Positions 8,608 through 16,023 are shown, counted from the first letter of the stretch. The stretch: DNA of 64,000 nt from Pseudomonadota bacterium (GCA_018240785.1 JAFEFC010000036.1:186001-250000); one strand, 5' to 3'. Numbers and translations are program-made. Notes: generated from the letters alone by a model not told the origin.

Positions 8608-9255
8608 TCAAGCCGCTACCGCTTCCGGCGTCCAGATCTTGGCCGGATAGGGATAGGCGGTGAGCACGTCACTGCGGATCAGGGAACCCAGCGCCAGGGT
8701 CAGCGCCGGCACGTCGATGGCGAGCCGATGGCCTTCCAGTGGCCCGAGGGCGAACGGAAGGCGGGCCAGCATCTCGCGGGTTTGCAGCAGTTCCAGCACG
8801 GTCTCGCGCCAGTGGTCGAGCAGCGGCAACGGGCAGGTGTCCCGCACCAGCATCCACAGGCGGTCGAGCCGGTGGGCGCTGTCGCGTGGCAGCAATGCCA
8901 GCGCGCTGGCGTTGGCCTTGTCGGGCTTGACGCAGCGCCGGTCGAACAGCCACACGTTGGAGAGCGATCCGAACAGCGTTCGCCGGTAGGCGCGCGTGAT
9001 GCGCTTTTCCAGTCGATCGACGTTGCCGATGAACACCGGGACGCTGCCGCCCTGGTTGGTGATGACGTGGAACTGGTCCAGTCCTTGCTCGTCGCGCCCG
9101 AGGGTCAGGCGAGCGAGGAACTGCTGGACGGCGGTGTCGCGTGCCCAGATGGACAGGAAGATCAGGTTGCCCTGGTCATCGCCGACGCAGGCGTCGGCCA
9201 TCACGTCCGGGCATTCGTCGATGCGGTACAGCGTGGAAGAAGTGTTTGCGGGCAT
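8608..9255 (-). CDS. Conserved hypothetical ICE-core protein (215 aa)
   Basis: The product begins MPANTSSTLYRIDECPDV and contains a segment LIFLSIWARDTAVQQFLARL and a central RRTLFGSLSNVWLFDRRCV. It is soluble-looking, with no signal peptide or membrane helix, and is rich in Leu and Arg in the C-terminal half. Its fixed place between DUF6094 and small acidic proteins is typical of this ICE family. I cannot assign a function. Confidence 0.75.
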   Translation of the reverse strand: MPANTSSTLYRIDECPDVMADACVGDDQGNLIFLSIWARDTAVQQFLARLTLGRDEQGLDQFHVITNQGGSVPVFIGNVDRLEKRITRAYRRTLFGSLSNVWLFDRRCVKPDKANASALALLPRDSAHRLDRLWMLVRDTCPLPLLDHWRETVLELLQTREMLARLPFALGPLEGHRLAIDVPALTLALGSLIRSDVLTAYPYPAKIWTPEAVAA

Positions 9256-9282
9256 GGTGGTGTCCTCGGATGAACGGGAACA

Positions 9283-9322
9283 GCACCGCCCCCCTGGGGC
9301 AAGTACTGCCCCAGGGGGTGGG
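9283..9322 (-). promoter_or_regulatory. Leader hairpin H5
   Basis: The strongest of the series: a perfect 12-bp stem, CCCCCTGGGGCA (9290-9301) with TGCCCCAGGGGG (9307-9318), flanked by CCACC on the 5' side of the minus strand. The stop of the upstream gene is only about 15 bases away. Confidence 0.65.
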
Positions 9323-9332
9323 AGAAAGTCGC

Positions 9333-9593
9333 TCAGTCCGGCTCGAACTGCCGGGTGTGCGGATTGAAGTGAAGCGCCTCGTCCACCGCGGTGATCGGCG
9401 TGAAGCCGTCCAGGTAGATGTTGTTGAGGTACTGGTCGCGGTAGGTCAGTGCCTGCCGTGCCTGCTCCTCGGTGAGGCCGTTGTCGATGAAGTACCCCAG
9501 CATTTCCTCGTCGGAGGAAACTTCGTCGTTGGACAAACTGCCTTCAACGAGTTTCAACAGCGAGGCGGGGAGCGCAGCCAGGATCGGGTCCAT
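9333..9593 (-). CDS. Small acidic ICE protein (86 aa)
   Basis: The start at 9593 (MDPILAALPASLLKLVEG) follows a consensus AGGAGG; the longer open frame upstream overlaps the neighbouring gene. The protein is acidic, with a helix-rich middle (NDEVSSDEEMLGYFIDNGLTEEQA, shown here only as a description of charge) and an aromatic segment YRDQYLNNIYLDGF. No known domain is recognised. It lies 16 bases after the preceding gene and is probably co-translated with it. Confidence 0.7.
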   Translation of the reverse strand: MDPILAALPASLLKLVEGSLSNDEVSSDEEMLGYFIDNGLTEEQARQALTYRDQYLNNIYLDGFTPITAVDEALHFNPHTRQFEPD

Positions 9594-9609
9594 GTCGGTT
9601 CCTCCTGGC

Positions 9610-10017
9610 TCAGGCCAACAGCGCCGCGGCGGGTGCCGTGGATGCCGTGGGGGTGCGCCGCCGCGCGTGGTAGGCGCGAACGCCTGCACGCCAGTCGGCG
9701 GACTGCTCCGGCGCCATGTCGAGGTAGCTCAACGGGCACGAGTAGTAGTACGGGTGCATGGACTCGTCCAGCGGCTTGTAGCCCCACTGGTTGCCGCTGC
9801 GTTCCAGCAGATCGCAACGGATGTAGCGCAGGGACTGGCCCGGTGCGAGATCACGATGCACGCCTTCGGCCCTGGCCGTCACTTCCGCGACGGACCAGAG
9901 GACGTTGCCGCGCAGCGCGTGGGCGATGACCTTGACGCTGGCGCGCTCGGTCACTTGCGGTGCGATCAGTTCCGCGATCAATTCAGACCGCGATTGGGGG
10001 GAGAAATACCAGCCCAT
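9610..10017 (-). CDS. Conserved protein with MGWYFS start (DUF6927-like)
   Basis: The 135-residue product begins MGWYFSPQSRSELIAELI, contains ALRGNVLWSVAEV and IRCDLLERSGNQWGYKPLDESM, then PYYYSCPLSYLDM. This pattern matches small ICE and plasmid proteins I associate with DUF6927, though that name is from memory and not checked. It may adopt an alpha/beta fold; there is no membrane segment. A consensus Shine-Dalgarno (AGGAGGC) precedes the ATG. Function unknown. Confidence 0.72.
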   Translation of the reverse strand: MGWYFSPQSRSELIAELIAPQVTERASVKVIAHALRGNVLWSVAEVTARAEGVHRDLAPGQSLRYIRCDLLERSGNQWGYKPLDESMHPYYYSCPLSYLDMAPEQSADWRAGVRAYHARRRTPTASTAPAAALLA

Positions 10018-10048
10018 GAGAGGCCTCCTGAAGAATGGAGCCGGAAGC

Positions 10049-10077
10049 CTCCCCGTGGGGGAGAACCCCCAGCGGGT
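10049..10077 (-). promoter_or_regulatory. Leader hairpin H6
   Basis: Inner arms TGGGGG and CCCCCA (10056-10071) pair inside outer arms CCCG and CGGG; on the minus strand the stem is preceded by ATCACCC and followed by the AGGAGG of the next gene. Confidence 0.55.
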
Positions 10078-10120
10078 GATGGAATGCCGCGTGTGCGACG
10101 AAGGAACCTATGCTTTGCCC

Positions 10121-10459
10121 TCAGTCCCAGTCGTCATCGTCGCGATCACAACCGGCCGGGCAGTAGCCGAACTCGATCCCATGCGAGCAGTAGCCATGCT
10201 CCGCATTCCAGTCCTGGGTTTCCTGCCGTTCGGCCGGTGTTGCGTAGTCCCATTCCTGTGCGATCTTCAGCGCCTGTGCGTGCTGTTCTTCCGGCAATCG
10301 ACCGAGTTGCGCGTCGATCGCCGAACTGAAGCGTTCGACGTAGTAGTCGTGAGACAGTCCGCAACCCTTGGTGGCTTGTGCGGCTGCCGTCTCGCAGAGA
10401 GCCCGCCACGCGGGTTCATCCAGCGCGGAGCGGGGGATATCGCAAGCGATGGTGGACAT
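10121..10459 (-). CDS. Small ICE protein with Cys/His-rich acidic tail (112 aa)
   Basis: From the ATG at 10459, preceded by GGAGG, the product starts MSTIACDIPRSALDEPAW. The C-terminus has a possible metal-binding cluster (HGYCSHGIEFGYCPAGC) followed by an acidic run of Asp residues and a final Trp-Asp. An in-frame region upstream to 10645 is leader and neighbouring gene sequence. No family is recognised; the Cys-His arrangement suggests zinc or iron binding, as an inference only. Confidence 0.7.
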   Translation of the reverse strand: MSTIACDIPRSALDEPAWRALCETAAAQATKGCGLSHDYYVERFSSAIDAQLGRLPEEQHAQALKIAQEWDYATPAERQETQDWNAEHGYCSHGIEFGYCPAGCDRDDDDWD

Positions 10460-10488
10460 GATGAAGACCTCCAGAAGATGGCCAGGGC

Positions 10489-10522
10489 CTCCCCCGCATG
10501 GGGAAGGAACCCCGGCGGGTGG
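10489..10522 (-). promoter_or_regulatory. Leader hairpin H7
   Basis: Outer arms CACCCGC and GCGGGGG and inner arms CGGGG and CCCCA form one long stem on the minus strand, preceded by CATCC and followed by GGAGG before the ATG at 10459. Confidence 0.6.
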
Positions 10523-10553
10523 ATGAAGAACACCGCGCATGCGGCGTCTACGA

Positions 10554-11243
10554 TCACGCAGGTTGCAGTTCGGCCTGGCGGCTCCACTCCTGCGTCTTGA
10601 AGTCCAGCGCGTAGCCCAGCTCGCCCAGGCGGGCGATCTGTGCACGCAAAGCGCGGCGGTCGATGGTCGAATCCAGTTTCACGGACTCGCCCAGCGGCCA
10701 CAGCAGGCCGAAGAGCGCGGGGTCACCGTCTTGGGTGCTGCCGGGGGCAGCAGCCTCAGCAGGTGGCGGCGCATCCACGCCAAAGGGCGTGGTATCGACC
10801 ATCGGGTCCGCGGACGCCTGCACGGGTGCGGGCTTGGCGGGCCTGGACGCTTTGGTCGGCTTGGCCGGCGTTGTCGCAGGCTGCGCCCCTTGCTCTTCAT
10901 CGAGCGGATCGACGTCCTGGGTGGCGAAGCTGCGGGCTTCGTCGCGGCTGAGTTTGTCGATGCCGTTGAGCGTCATGCCGTCGAGGCTGGCACGGATCTC
11001 GAACCGCATGCCGCCGCCGACCGGATAGGACTTCGGGAAGATGTACCTGATGATGAATTCCCCGTCGTACTTGCCTTCGGGGTACTGCTCCAGCTCCGGG
11101 TCTTTGACCTCGAAAGTACCGAGGTGCGTGGCGAGGCGGCCAACCGTGAACGGGCCGTTCTTGCCGCGGATGGTACGCAGCGTGAGCTGGCCGGGGACGA
11201 CGATGGGCGCAACCGATTTCTCGGAAGCCGATGGGGTTGCCAT
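10554..11243 (-). CDS. DUF3275 family ICE protein
   Basis: The 229-residue protein has an N-terminal OB-like segment (LTLRTIRGKNGPFTVGRLATHLG, FEVKDPELEQYPEGKYDGEF, FPKSYPVGGG), then a proline/alanine-rich linker of about 70 residues and a conserved C-terminal block beginning FGLLWPLGESVKLDSTIDR and ending near YALDFKTQEW. This two-block layout is characteristic of DUF3275. The N-terminal block resembles single-strand-binding folds, so nucleic-acid binding is plausible. The ATG at 11243 has an AGGAGAA upstream. Confidence 0.82.
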   Translation of the reverse strand: MATPSASEKSVAPIVVPGQLTLRTIRGKNGPFTVGRLATHLGTFEVKDPELEQYPEGKYDGEFIIRYIFPKSYPVGGGMRFEIRASLDGMTLNGIDKLSRDEARSFATQDVDPLDEEQGAQPATTPAKPTKASRPAKPAPVQASADPMVDTTPFGVDAPPPAEAAAPGSTQDGDPALFGLLWPLGESVKLDSTIDRRALRAQIARLGELGYALDFKTQEWSRQAELQPA

Positions 11244-11266
11244 GATGGTTCTCCTGATGATGAATG

Positions 11267-11292
11267 ACGGGCCGCCGACGGCACCCGGTGGA
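11267..11292 (-). promoter_or_regulatory. Leader hairpin H8
   Basis: On the minus strand CATCCACC is followed by nested arms CGGG/CCCG and GCCG/CGGC, then the AGGAG of the DUF3275 gene. Confidence 0.5.
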
Positions 11293-11305
11293 TGAGAGGA
11301 AATGG

Positions 11306-11326
11306 CCTCGCCCGAGGTGGGCGAGG
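11306..11326 (-). terminator. Hairpin after the DUF932 gene
   Basis: Perfect 8-bp arms CCTCGCCC (11306-11313) and GGGCGAGG (11319-11326) lie directly after the DUF932 stop codon. The following minus-strand bases (CCATTTCC) are only weakly T-rich, so it may attenuate rather than terminate. Confidence 0.45.
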
Positions 11327-11337
11327 TCCGCGTGGCA

Positions 11338-12165
11338 TCACGCCTTGAGCTGGCGCATGCCTTCGGCCAGCAGCCACAACGCCCGGTTCAGGCGCAGGTT
11401 CTGGTCGATGCCTTGCACCGGACGGGTGCGCTGATTGCGGCCGTTGGCCGTGCGTCCGTTCAGGCCCCCTTTGACGAGGTTCTCCTGGACGCGGTTGAAG
11501 ACGGCCCACAAGTCGTTCTTGCGGTCGTCCCATCGCCGGGGTGCCAGCAGTTGGCTCTCCGTGACAGGCGTGGACTTGGCTGGATCGTCGTACTTGAGTG
11601 CGAGCGCGGAGTTTGCAAAGACCTCCGCTTCGCCCTCATCGAGGGTGATGGTGCGCATCGCATCGCGCGCGTTCTGCACGCGCTCGAAGCCTTCGAGGAC
11701 TCCGTAGGCACCTTCGATCACCTGGCTGGCCACGTCGCCCTTGTGGGGAACGCGGATGTCGGCGGTGGTGTCACCGCAAACCAGGCCGTTGTGGCAGACG
11801 AACCGGAACATGCCGGCGAGCATCTGATAGCTGCTCGTGCCGTCGTGGCTGTTGAGCAGGATGATCTCGTTCGCCTCGTCGCCGTTGATCTGGCTCGCAT
11901 GGCGAAGTCGGATGAGGTGCTTCGTATACTCGCGCCGGTCTTCGTTGCGCACGCGTGTCTGGCACACCATGAAGGGCTCGAAGCCCTCCTGGCGCAGCTT
12001 GGTCAGCACGGTCGAGGTCGGTATGTAGGCATACCGATCGGACCGGCTCCCATGCGGAGCGTCGGCGAAGATCGACGGAACGACGGCACGAATGCGGTCG
12101 TCCGAGAGTGGACGATCGGAGCGCAGGATCGGGGATTGCGGAGCAAAACGGGATGCCAGAGACAT
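11338..12165 (-). CDS. DUF932 family protein
   Basis: A 275-residue member of the DUF932 family, widespread on plasmids and ICEs. Recognisable segments are YAYIPTSTVLTKLRQEGFEPFMVCQTRVR, the conserved LRHASQ and NSHDGTSSYQMLAGMFRFVCHNGLV (spans given here only to identify the domain), and the C-terminal NLWAVFNRVQENL-like helix. The N-terminal start at 12165 follows AAAGGAGAT. The family has no proven function; the histidine-aspartate pair in the NSHDG motif and the Cys-His-Asn of FVCHNG are its most conserved residues. Confidence 0.85.
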   Translation of the reverse strand: MSLASRFAPQSPILRSDRPLSDDRIRAVVPSIFADAPHGSRSDRYAYIPTSTVLTKLRQEGFEPFMVCQTRVRNEDRREYTKHLIRLRHASQINGDEANEIILLNSHDGTSSYQMLAGMFRFVCHNGLVCGDTTADIRVPHKGDVASQVIEGAYGVLEGFERVQNARDAMRTITLDEGEAEVFANSALALKYDDPAKSTPVTESQLLAPRRWDDRKNDLWAVFNRVQENLVKGGLNGRTANGRNQRTRPVQGIDQNLRLNRALWLLAEGMRQLKA

Positions 12166-12193
12166 GGCTGATCTCCTTTGAGAAATGCGGTAA

Positions 12194-12217
12194 CCGCGCG
12201 GCGGTGAGACCACGCGG
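12194..12217 (-). promoter_or_regulatory. Leader hairpin H9 before the DUF932 gene
   Basis: Arms CCGCG (12194-12198 region) and CGCGG (to 12217) with an inner GGCGGTGAGACC; on the minus strand CATCCCCCG precedes it and AAAGGAG follows. Confidence 0.45.
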
Positions 12218-12285
12218 AACTCGGGGGATGAAATGCGCAAGCGCGCGTCATGGGGACGCGGCGGATGCGGGAAGAGAAGCGACAA

Positions 12286-12301
12286 GGCCCCGTGAGGGGC
12301 C
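12286..12301 (-). terminator. Hairpin after the DUF3577 gene
   Basis: Arms GGCCCC and GGGGCC around GTGA directly follow the stop of the DUF3577 gene. On the minus strand the tail reads TTGTCGCTTCTCTTCC, so termination would be weak. Confidence 0.4.
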
Positions 12302-12309
12302 ATGCCGTA

Positions 12310-13215
12310 TCAGAACGAAGCAGCCAATGCCGGCTCCTGCTCCTCGACTTGCGCCTCGGGCTCGCGCTCGGCGGGCTCGGTGGCCGTGTCGATGGCGTCG
12401 TCGGCTTCGGACGCGGATGCGTCTTCGGCCGGCGGCGCCTCGGGTTGCGCCTGGCTCGTCGGATAGACCTGGGTGCCGTCGATCTTGATCAGACCGATGT
12501 GGACCAGCGTCGATTCCAGGCTTGCGGCCGGTTCCCCGGCGTGCTCGCCCTTGGTGCGGATGTACGGATCGATCTTCATGTCGTTCAGACGGAAGGCGAT
12601 CAGCACCTTGCGGTCACCCTCGATGGCCTGAACGCACCGGCGAACCAGATGCTCGGCTTCCGGGGTGGCGACGATGGTGTCGAAGTACCGATACTCCGGT
12701 TCATCGACAGGCCCGGCCAGTGCTGCGACGGTGCAAGAGAGGAACGAGTCGCCAGCCTTTGGGGTGACGTCCTTCACACGATTGAGATAGCCGATGCCGC
12801 GGGTGATCAGCTCGTGCTGCTCGATCGAAGCCAGTTCGGCCCGGTCGATCAGTTCGGCCTTGAGCAGTCGCGCCTTGAGGGACGCGGCGGCCTGACCCTT
12901 CTGCTCACCCTTGTCGCGGATGTACGCATCGCCCCACAGGTCACCGAGGCGAAGTCGCACCAGCGGGCGCTGCTTGGGATCGTCAACGCCGATGTAGCGC
13001 TGAACGAGCTTCTTGGCCTCGGCACCCGAGACCTTGACGTCGAAGTAGCGGTAGCTGGGGTCCCGGGCGGGGCCGACCAGCGCGGCGATGGTGCAAGCAA
13101 GGAAAGGCTGCGCACGGCGGCCGCCCCGGACGGGCACTTCACGGACACGCTGGACGTAGCCGATGCCCGAGGTGTGGAGGTCGAAATACGATTTCTCGTT
13201 GGACGTGGTGTTCAT
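12310..13215 (-). CDS. DUF3577 (STY4534-type) protein with an internally duplicated domain
   Basis: The 301-residue product contains two copies of one domain. Copy 1 (about residues 17-75) has GIGYVQRVREVPV, FLACTIAALVGPARDPSYRYFDVKV; copy 2 (about 135-195) has GIGYLNRVKDVTP, FLSCTVAALAGPVDEPEYRYFDTIV. Each is followed by RLGDLW / RLNDMK and D.YIR.KGE. The tail is an acidic Ala/Glu-rich segment ending in LAASF. Such proteins are linked to ICE replication or maintenance in SPI-7-like islands, from context only. The start follows GGAGAT. Confidence 0.82.
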   Translation of the reverse strand: MNTTSNEKSYFDLHTSGIGYVQRVREVPVRGGRRAQPFLACTIAALVGPARDPSYRYFDVKVSGAEAKKLVQRYIGVDDPKQRPLVRLRLGDLWGDAYIRDKGEQKGQAAASLKARLLKAELIDRAELASIEQHELITRGIGYLNRVKDVTPKAGDSFLSCTVAALAGPVDEPEYRYFDTIVATPEAEHLVRRCVQAIEGDRKVLIAFRLNDMKIDPYIRTKGEHAGEPAASLESTLVHIGLIKIDGTQVYPTSQAQPEAPPAEDASASEADDAIDTATEPAEREPEAQVEEQEPALAASF

Positions 13216-13252
13216 GGTGAATCTCCATTGGGATGAAGCGGAGACACACCGG

Positions 13253-13290
13253 CCCACGCATGCGGGGAAGGTGCGTAACCCCGCGGTGGG
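13253..13290 (-). promoter_or_regulatory. Leader hairpin H10 before the DUF3577 gene
   Basis: Outer arms CCCAC and GTGGG with inner arms CGCGGGG and CCCCGCA around a loop; the stem spans 13253-13290 and is followed by GGAGAT. It shows the family layout most clearly. Confidence 0.65.
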
Positions 13291-13361
13291 TTGATAAGGC
13301 GAAAGCATCCGCCACCAGAGGCTGGTGGCCGCTCGCGGATGGATGCGGTGCGAGCTGGCTC

Positions 13362-13454
13362 GGTCACGCAGTGGGAACTGCGCCGCAACCTCGAAGACCG
13401 ATGGTTGCCTGGCATGTCGCTGACAACGTCAGCAGGCATGGGGTCAGCATGGCC
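13362..13454 (-). ncRNA. Three-hairpin RNA element, copy A
   Basis: On the minus strand the element reads CCATGCTGACCCCATGCC, then stem 1 GCTGAC/GTCAGC, ACATGCC, stem 2 GCAACC/GGTTGC, and stem 3 CGCAGT/ACTGCG. Three further copies lie at 15533, 18539 and 19439 with different but still complementary stems. It sits between XF1762 and the DUF3577 leader hairpin. Downstream a GCATCC...GGATGCTTT stem-loop follows. Structured RNA is inferred from the covariation. Confidence 0.65.
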
Positions 13455-13980
13455 GGGCCTCGCGCGCGCGGCAGCAATCAATCGGCATCCGGGTGCTTCC
13501 CTTTGTCCGCGCCGCCCGGCGCCTGCCACAGGCATTTGGGGCGGCGCAGGTGCTCGGGGTATCGGCGAGGGGGAGGCTGGGACGGCTCCAGGCGCCGCCG
13601 CCGCGCGCGCCAATCAGCCGCCAGCCGGCGGCGCGCGGGCTGGCGCCGCCTTCGTCGGGTAAGGTGTAGGTGATCAGGCGGATGTAGCCCAGCGACTTTG
13701 CCGCCTGCCAGGCCGCGCCGTATAGCTTGCTGCAGGCGTTGGGTGTGCTGTCGGTGCACAGCCGTGTGACTTCCCGCGTCCAGCCATCGTCCAGGTGCCG
13801 CGCGACCGGCCGGCCGACGATGGCCACGCCGCGGATCAGGTCGCTGTCGACCAGCGTGACGGCCAGGGCGAACTTCGCAGCCTGGACCGGACGGTGATGG
13901 TGTGCCAGCACGAAGACGTTGGCCGTGCGCAGCGACACCGGCAGCAGGTGCAGCCTCGGCGAGGTCGATGATGTGTTCAT
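13444..13980 (-). CDS. XF1762 family protein, probably frameshifted near its C-terminus
   Basis: The first 130 residues match the XF1762 family of small GNAT-like ICE proteins: VFVLAHHHRPVQAAKFALAV, RGVAIVGRPVARHLDDG, the stretch CTDSTPNACSKLYGAAW and LGYIRLITYTLPDE, GASPRAAGWRLIG. After GGGAWSRPS the reading frame gives an unlikely Cys/Arg-rich tail to 13444, whereas the neighbouring frame gives EHLRRPKCLWQAPGGADKG and stops at 13478, which fits the family ending. A one-base indel in the C-rich run at about 13565-13590 is the simplest reading. It may be a mutation or a sequencing error. The ATG at 13980 is accepted as start. Confidence 0.75.
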   Translation of the reverse strand: MNTSSTSPRLHLLPVSLRTANVFVLAHHHRPVQAAKFALAVTLVDSDLIRGVAIVGRPVARHLDDGWTREVTRLCTDSTPNACSKLYGAAWQAAKSLGYIRLITYTLPDEGGASPRAAGWRLIGARGGGAWSRPSLPLADTPSTCAAPNACGRRRAARTKGSTRMPIDCCRAREARPC

Positions 13981-14077
13981 GCGGTCGTCTCCGGTGGCAT
14001 GCCGGCGCTGTGGCCCGCGGGGCGTGCCTTGGCGGCTGGAGACGAACGCGCATGCGCGGCGATGGCCGCGGTGCGAA

Positions 14078-14104
14078 CAAAAGAAAGCCCCCGGTGCGGG
14101 GGCT
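14078..14104 (-). terminator. Rho-independent terminator after the DUF3085 gene
   Basis: Arms AGCCCCC (14086-14092) and GGGGGCT (14098-14104) are followed on the minus strand by TTTCTTTTG. It lies between the DUF3085 stop and the XF1762 start. Confidence 0.7.
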
Positions 14105-14130
14105 GCGAGGGCTGCGCGGCGGTTGCCGCT

Positions 14131-14484
14131 TCAGGCGGGAGGCACCACGGCCAAGGACAGGTGCGTGGCGGTGGCGGACAGCACGAGATCGTCCGCCGAG
14201 TGCAGGAGGCGCGTGAACAGGCCGTCCTTCGGGTCGAAATACTCCGCAAAATCGTCGCCACCCAGCTCGCGGCCGGCGAGGTGCCACCAGTCATCGAACG
14301 GGTCGGTGTCCGGGTTGCAGCCGACGGCGTAGGCGAGCAGTTGCTGGCGTCCATCCGGGCGACGCTCCCCACGCTCGGCGAGGAAGTACACGCCCTGGTC
14401 CTTGACCAGGACGATGCGGCACTGATTGGCGATGGCTTCGGTCAGCACGGGGCGCAGGTCGGCGCCTTTGAATCGCAGTGACAT
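14131..14484 (-). CDS. DUF3085 family protein
   Basis: A 117-residue protein starting MSLRFKGADLRPVLTEAI, with VLVKDQGVYFLAERGER, the conserved YAVGCNPDTDPFDDWW and a GGDDFAEYF segment near the C-terminus. These identify DUF3085, a small protein common in ICEs and conjugative plasmids with no known function. The ATG at 14484 follows AGGAGAT. A T-rich terminator hairpin lies immediately upstream of its leader, so its expression may depend on readthrough or an internal promoter. Confidence 0.82.
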   Translation of the reverse strand: MSLRFKGADLRPVLTEAIANQCRIVLVKDQGVYFLAERGERRPDGRQQLLAYAVGCNPDTDPFDDWWHLAGRELGGDDFAEYFDPKDGLFTRLLHSADDLVLSATATHLSLAVVPPA

Positions 14485-14502
14485 GGATGAAATCTCCTGT
14501 GT

Positions 14503-14545
14503 TAAAAAAAGAGAAAGGCCCTCCACCCGATGGGATGAAGGGCCT
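14503..14545 (-). terminator. Rho-independent terminator between the 274-aa gene and DUF3085
   Basis: Arms AGGCCCT (14516-14522 on the plus strand) and AGGGCCT (14539-14545) are followed on the minus strand by TTCTCTTTTTTT. The start of DUF3085 is only 20 bases further on, so the hairpin is in its leader. Confidence 0.72.
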
Positions 14546-14608
14546 GTAGGTCACGCGGCCGGAATGGCTGGAACGCCGTGGCGGGTGCCTCGGGTCAGCC
14601 GAGGGGCG

Positions 14609-15433
14609 TCATGCCGGGACGGCTTGGCGCTTACGGGCCGCCTTCGCGTCGAGGATGCTCACGTCGATCTGGCGCCAGCGCCCGTCGTCGATGAGCCGCT
14701 CCAGCACTTCGCCGAGCATGTCGAAATACACCTCGTCGTGCCGATCGACCAGTTCGACCGATTCACCGTTCTGACGGTGCAGTTCCACCACGTAGGTGTC
14801 TCCGCCGCGGTCGTAGAGGATCGTCACCCGGCCCTCGAACTTCGCGGTCGAGACCGTGAAGCTGATCGCCGGCGGGGTCTCGATGATCTTGGAGGGCGTG
14901 GGATCGACCCAGGTGAAGTCGCGGGCACCGGCATCCACCAGCATGTGGGTGATGCGCCGGAAGCGATCGGGGGCCGGCATCTCTTCCAACTGCTCGATGA
15001 GCTGGCCCAACTCCATGCACTGCGGCGTGGGAATGGGCAGCTTGGCCGGCGCCGAGCCGAGGATGTGCCTCGTGATGGTGTACGGCGTGCCGTCCGAAGT
15101 CTTCTCGGTGATGACCTCCGGCGTGTCCGCGCGCAGTCCGTCGAAGCGACGACGGGCATAGGGTTGGACATGCACCTTGGCGCCTTCGGCAGGAACCGTG
15201 GTCACCAGGCTGGGATCGAGCACCGCGAACTCGGAAGGCTTGAGCTTGACGACGATGGCATCGTCGGTCGCAGCGACCACCTTGCCGTCGAAGGGTTGGG
15301 GGTCGATGGCAAAGCCCAGCGTTGAGGACAGCGGCTGATCATCGAACACGCGGTACTTGAACGATCGCACGTTACGGGGCACATGGCCTGCGACCAGCGA
15401 AGGCATCATGGATTTGATGAGGGAACGGTCCAT
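14609..15433 (-). CDS. Conserved hypothetical ICE-core protein (274 aa)
   Basis: The product starts MDRSLIKSMMPSLVAGHVPRN. The first half has beta-rich segments (FKYRVFDDQPLS, VVAATDDAIVVKLKPSEFAVLDPSLV) and a basic YARRRFDGL; the second half has LGQLIEQLEEMPAPDRFRR and a C-terminal WRQIDVSILDAKAARKR. I recognise it as a regular member of this ICE gene set but cannot name a domain. The ATG at 15433 follows AAGGAG; earlier in-frame codons up to 15691 cover hairpin H11 and element B. Confidence 0.75.
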   Translation of the reverse strand: MDRSLIKSMMPSLVAGHVPRNVRSFKYRVFDDQPLSSTLGFAIDPQPFDGKVVAATDDAIVVKLKPSEFAVLDPSLVTTVPAEGAKVHVQPYARRRFDGLRADTPEVITEKTSDGTPYTITRHILGSAPAKLPIPTPQCMELGQLIEQLEEMPAPDRFRRITHMLVDAGARDFTWVDPTPSKIIETPPAISFTVSTAKFEGRVTILYDRGGDTYVVELHRQNGESVELVDRHDEVYFDMLGEVLERLIDDGRWRQIDVSILDAKAARKRQAVPA

Positions 15434-15467
15434 GGGGAAACTCCTTGAGAAATAACAAGGGATTCCC

Positions 15468-15499
15468 CGCCCGCAAGGGAGAGGTCCCTTGTGGGTGGC
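15468..15499 (-). promoter_or_regulatory. Leader hairpin H11
   Basis: Inner arms ACAAGGGA and TCCCTTGC with outer CCACCC and GGGCGG; same architecture as H10 with a different inner stem. Followed by AAGGAG and the ATG at 15433. Confidence 0.65.
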
Positions 15500-15532
15500 G
15501 TGGATGGACGCGGTAGGTCCGTAGGAAGAAAC

Positions 15533-15624
15533 GACCAGCACGGTTTCCCGTGCTTGCAGCCTCGAAGGTCTCGACTGCCTGGGCATGTGTCGGCAGCGCC
15601 GACGGACATGGGGTAAGCATGGCC
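15533..15624 (-). ncRNA. Three-hairpin RNA element, copy B
   Basis: Minus strand: GGCCATGCTTACCCCATGTC, stem 1 GTCGGC/GCCGAC, ACATGCCCAGGCA, stem 2 closing with AGGCTGC, stem 3 AGCACGG-GAAA-CCGTGCT. Flanks match copy A almost base for base, while the stems differ in sequence but stay paired. It lies upstream of hairpin H11 in the leader of the 274-aa protein gene. Confidence 0.65.
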
Positions 15625-15690
15625 CCGGGGTGGTCGGCCTGCCCGCAGGAAACGGCACCGCAACATGCCCGCATTCCTGTGCTGCGTACA

Positions 15691-15713
15691 AGAAAAAGCC
15701 CCTCGAAAGGGGC
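15691..15713 (-). terminator. Rho-independent terminator after the 92-aa gene
   Basis: Arms GCCCC and GGGGC around a TCGAAA-type loop (15698-15713) followed on the minus strand by TTTTTCTTG, nine bases after the stop of the upstream gene. Confidence 0.75.
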
Positions 15714-15721
15714 CGGAGGGG

Positions 15722-16000
15722 TCAGGCTTGGTACACGAAGTAGTGCTCGCGCTGACGCGGAAAGAACACGTGCTTCCACGTGTCCCCGCTTGTGTTGCCA
15801 CCGTCGAAGATGACCATTTCGTAGTCGTCCACGTCGGTGTCCATCAGGTCGGCGCTGGCGATATGGCGCATGTGCAGCATGCCGCTCATGCGCTCGACTA
15901 CCAGGATCTGGCCGATGGCATCGTCCTGGCTCATGGCATTGAAGCAGGCTCCAAGCTGGTGCTCGAAGTCCGATACGGGCGAGATGAGATCGGGGAACAT
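15722..16000 (-). CDS. Small conserved ICE protein (92 aa)
   Basis: The product begins MFPDLISPVSDFEHQLGACF and includes GQILVVERMSGMLHMRH, YEMVIFDGGNTSGD and a basic-aromatic end (FPRQREHYFVYQA). It is a short alpha/beta protein without membrane segments. It has its own leader hairpin H12 and a TAGGAG Shine-Dalgarno, and is closed by a terminator. Function unknown. Confidence 0.72.
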   Translation of the reverse strand: MFPDLISPVSDFEHQLGACFNAMSQDDAIGQILVVERMSGMLHMRHIASADLMDTDVDDYEMVIFDGGNTSGDTWKHVFFPRQREHYFVYQA

Positions 16001-16023
16001 GGGATCGCTCCTATGAAAGTGAA

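Noticed and set aside
12400-13215. Two separate adjacent genes instead of one DUF3577 gene
   Set aside because: The reading frame is uninterrupted through both repeats and there is only one Shine-Dalgarno and start.
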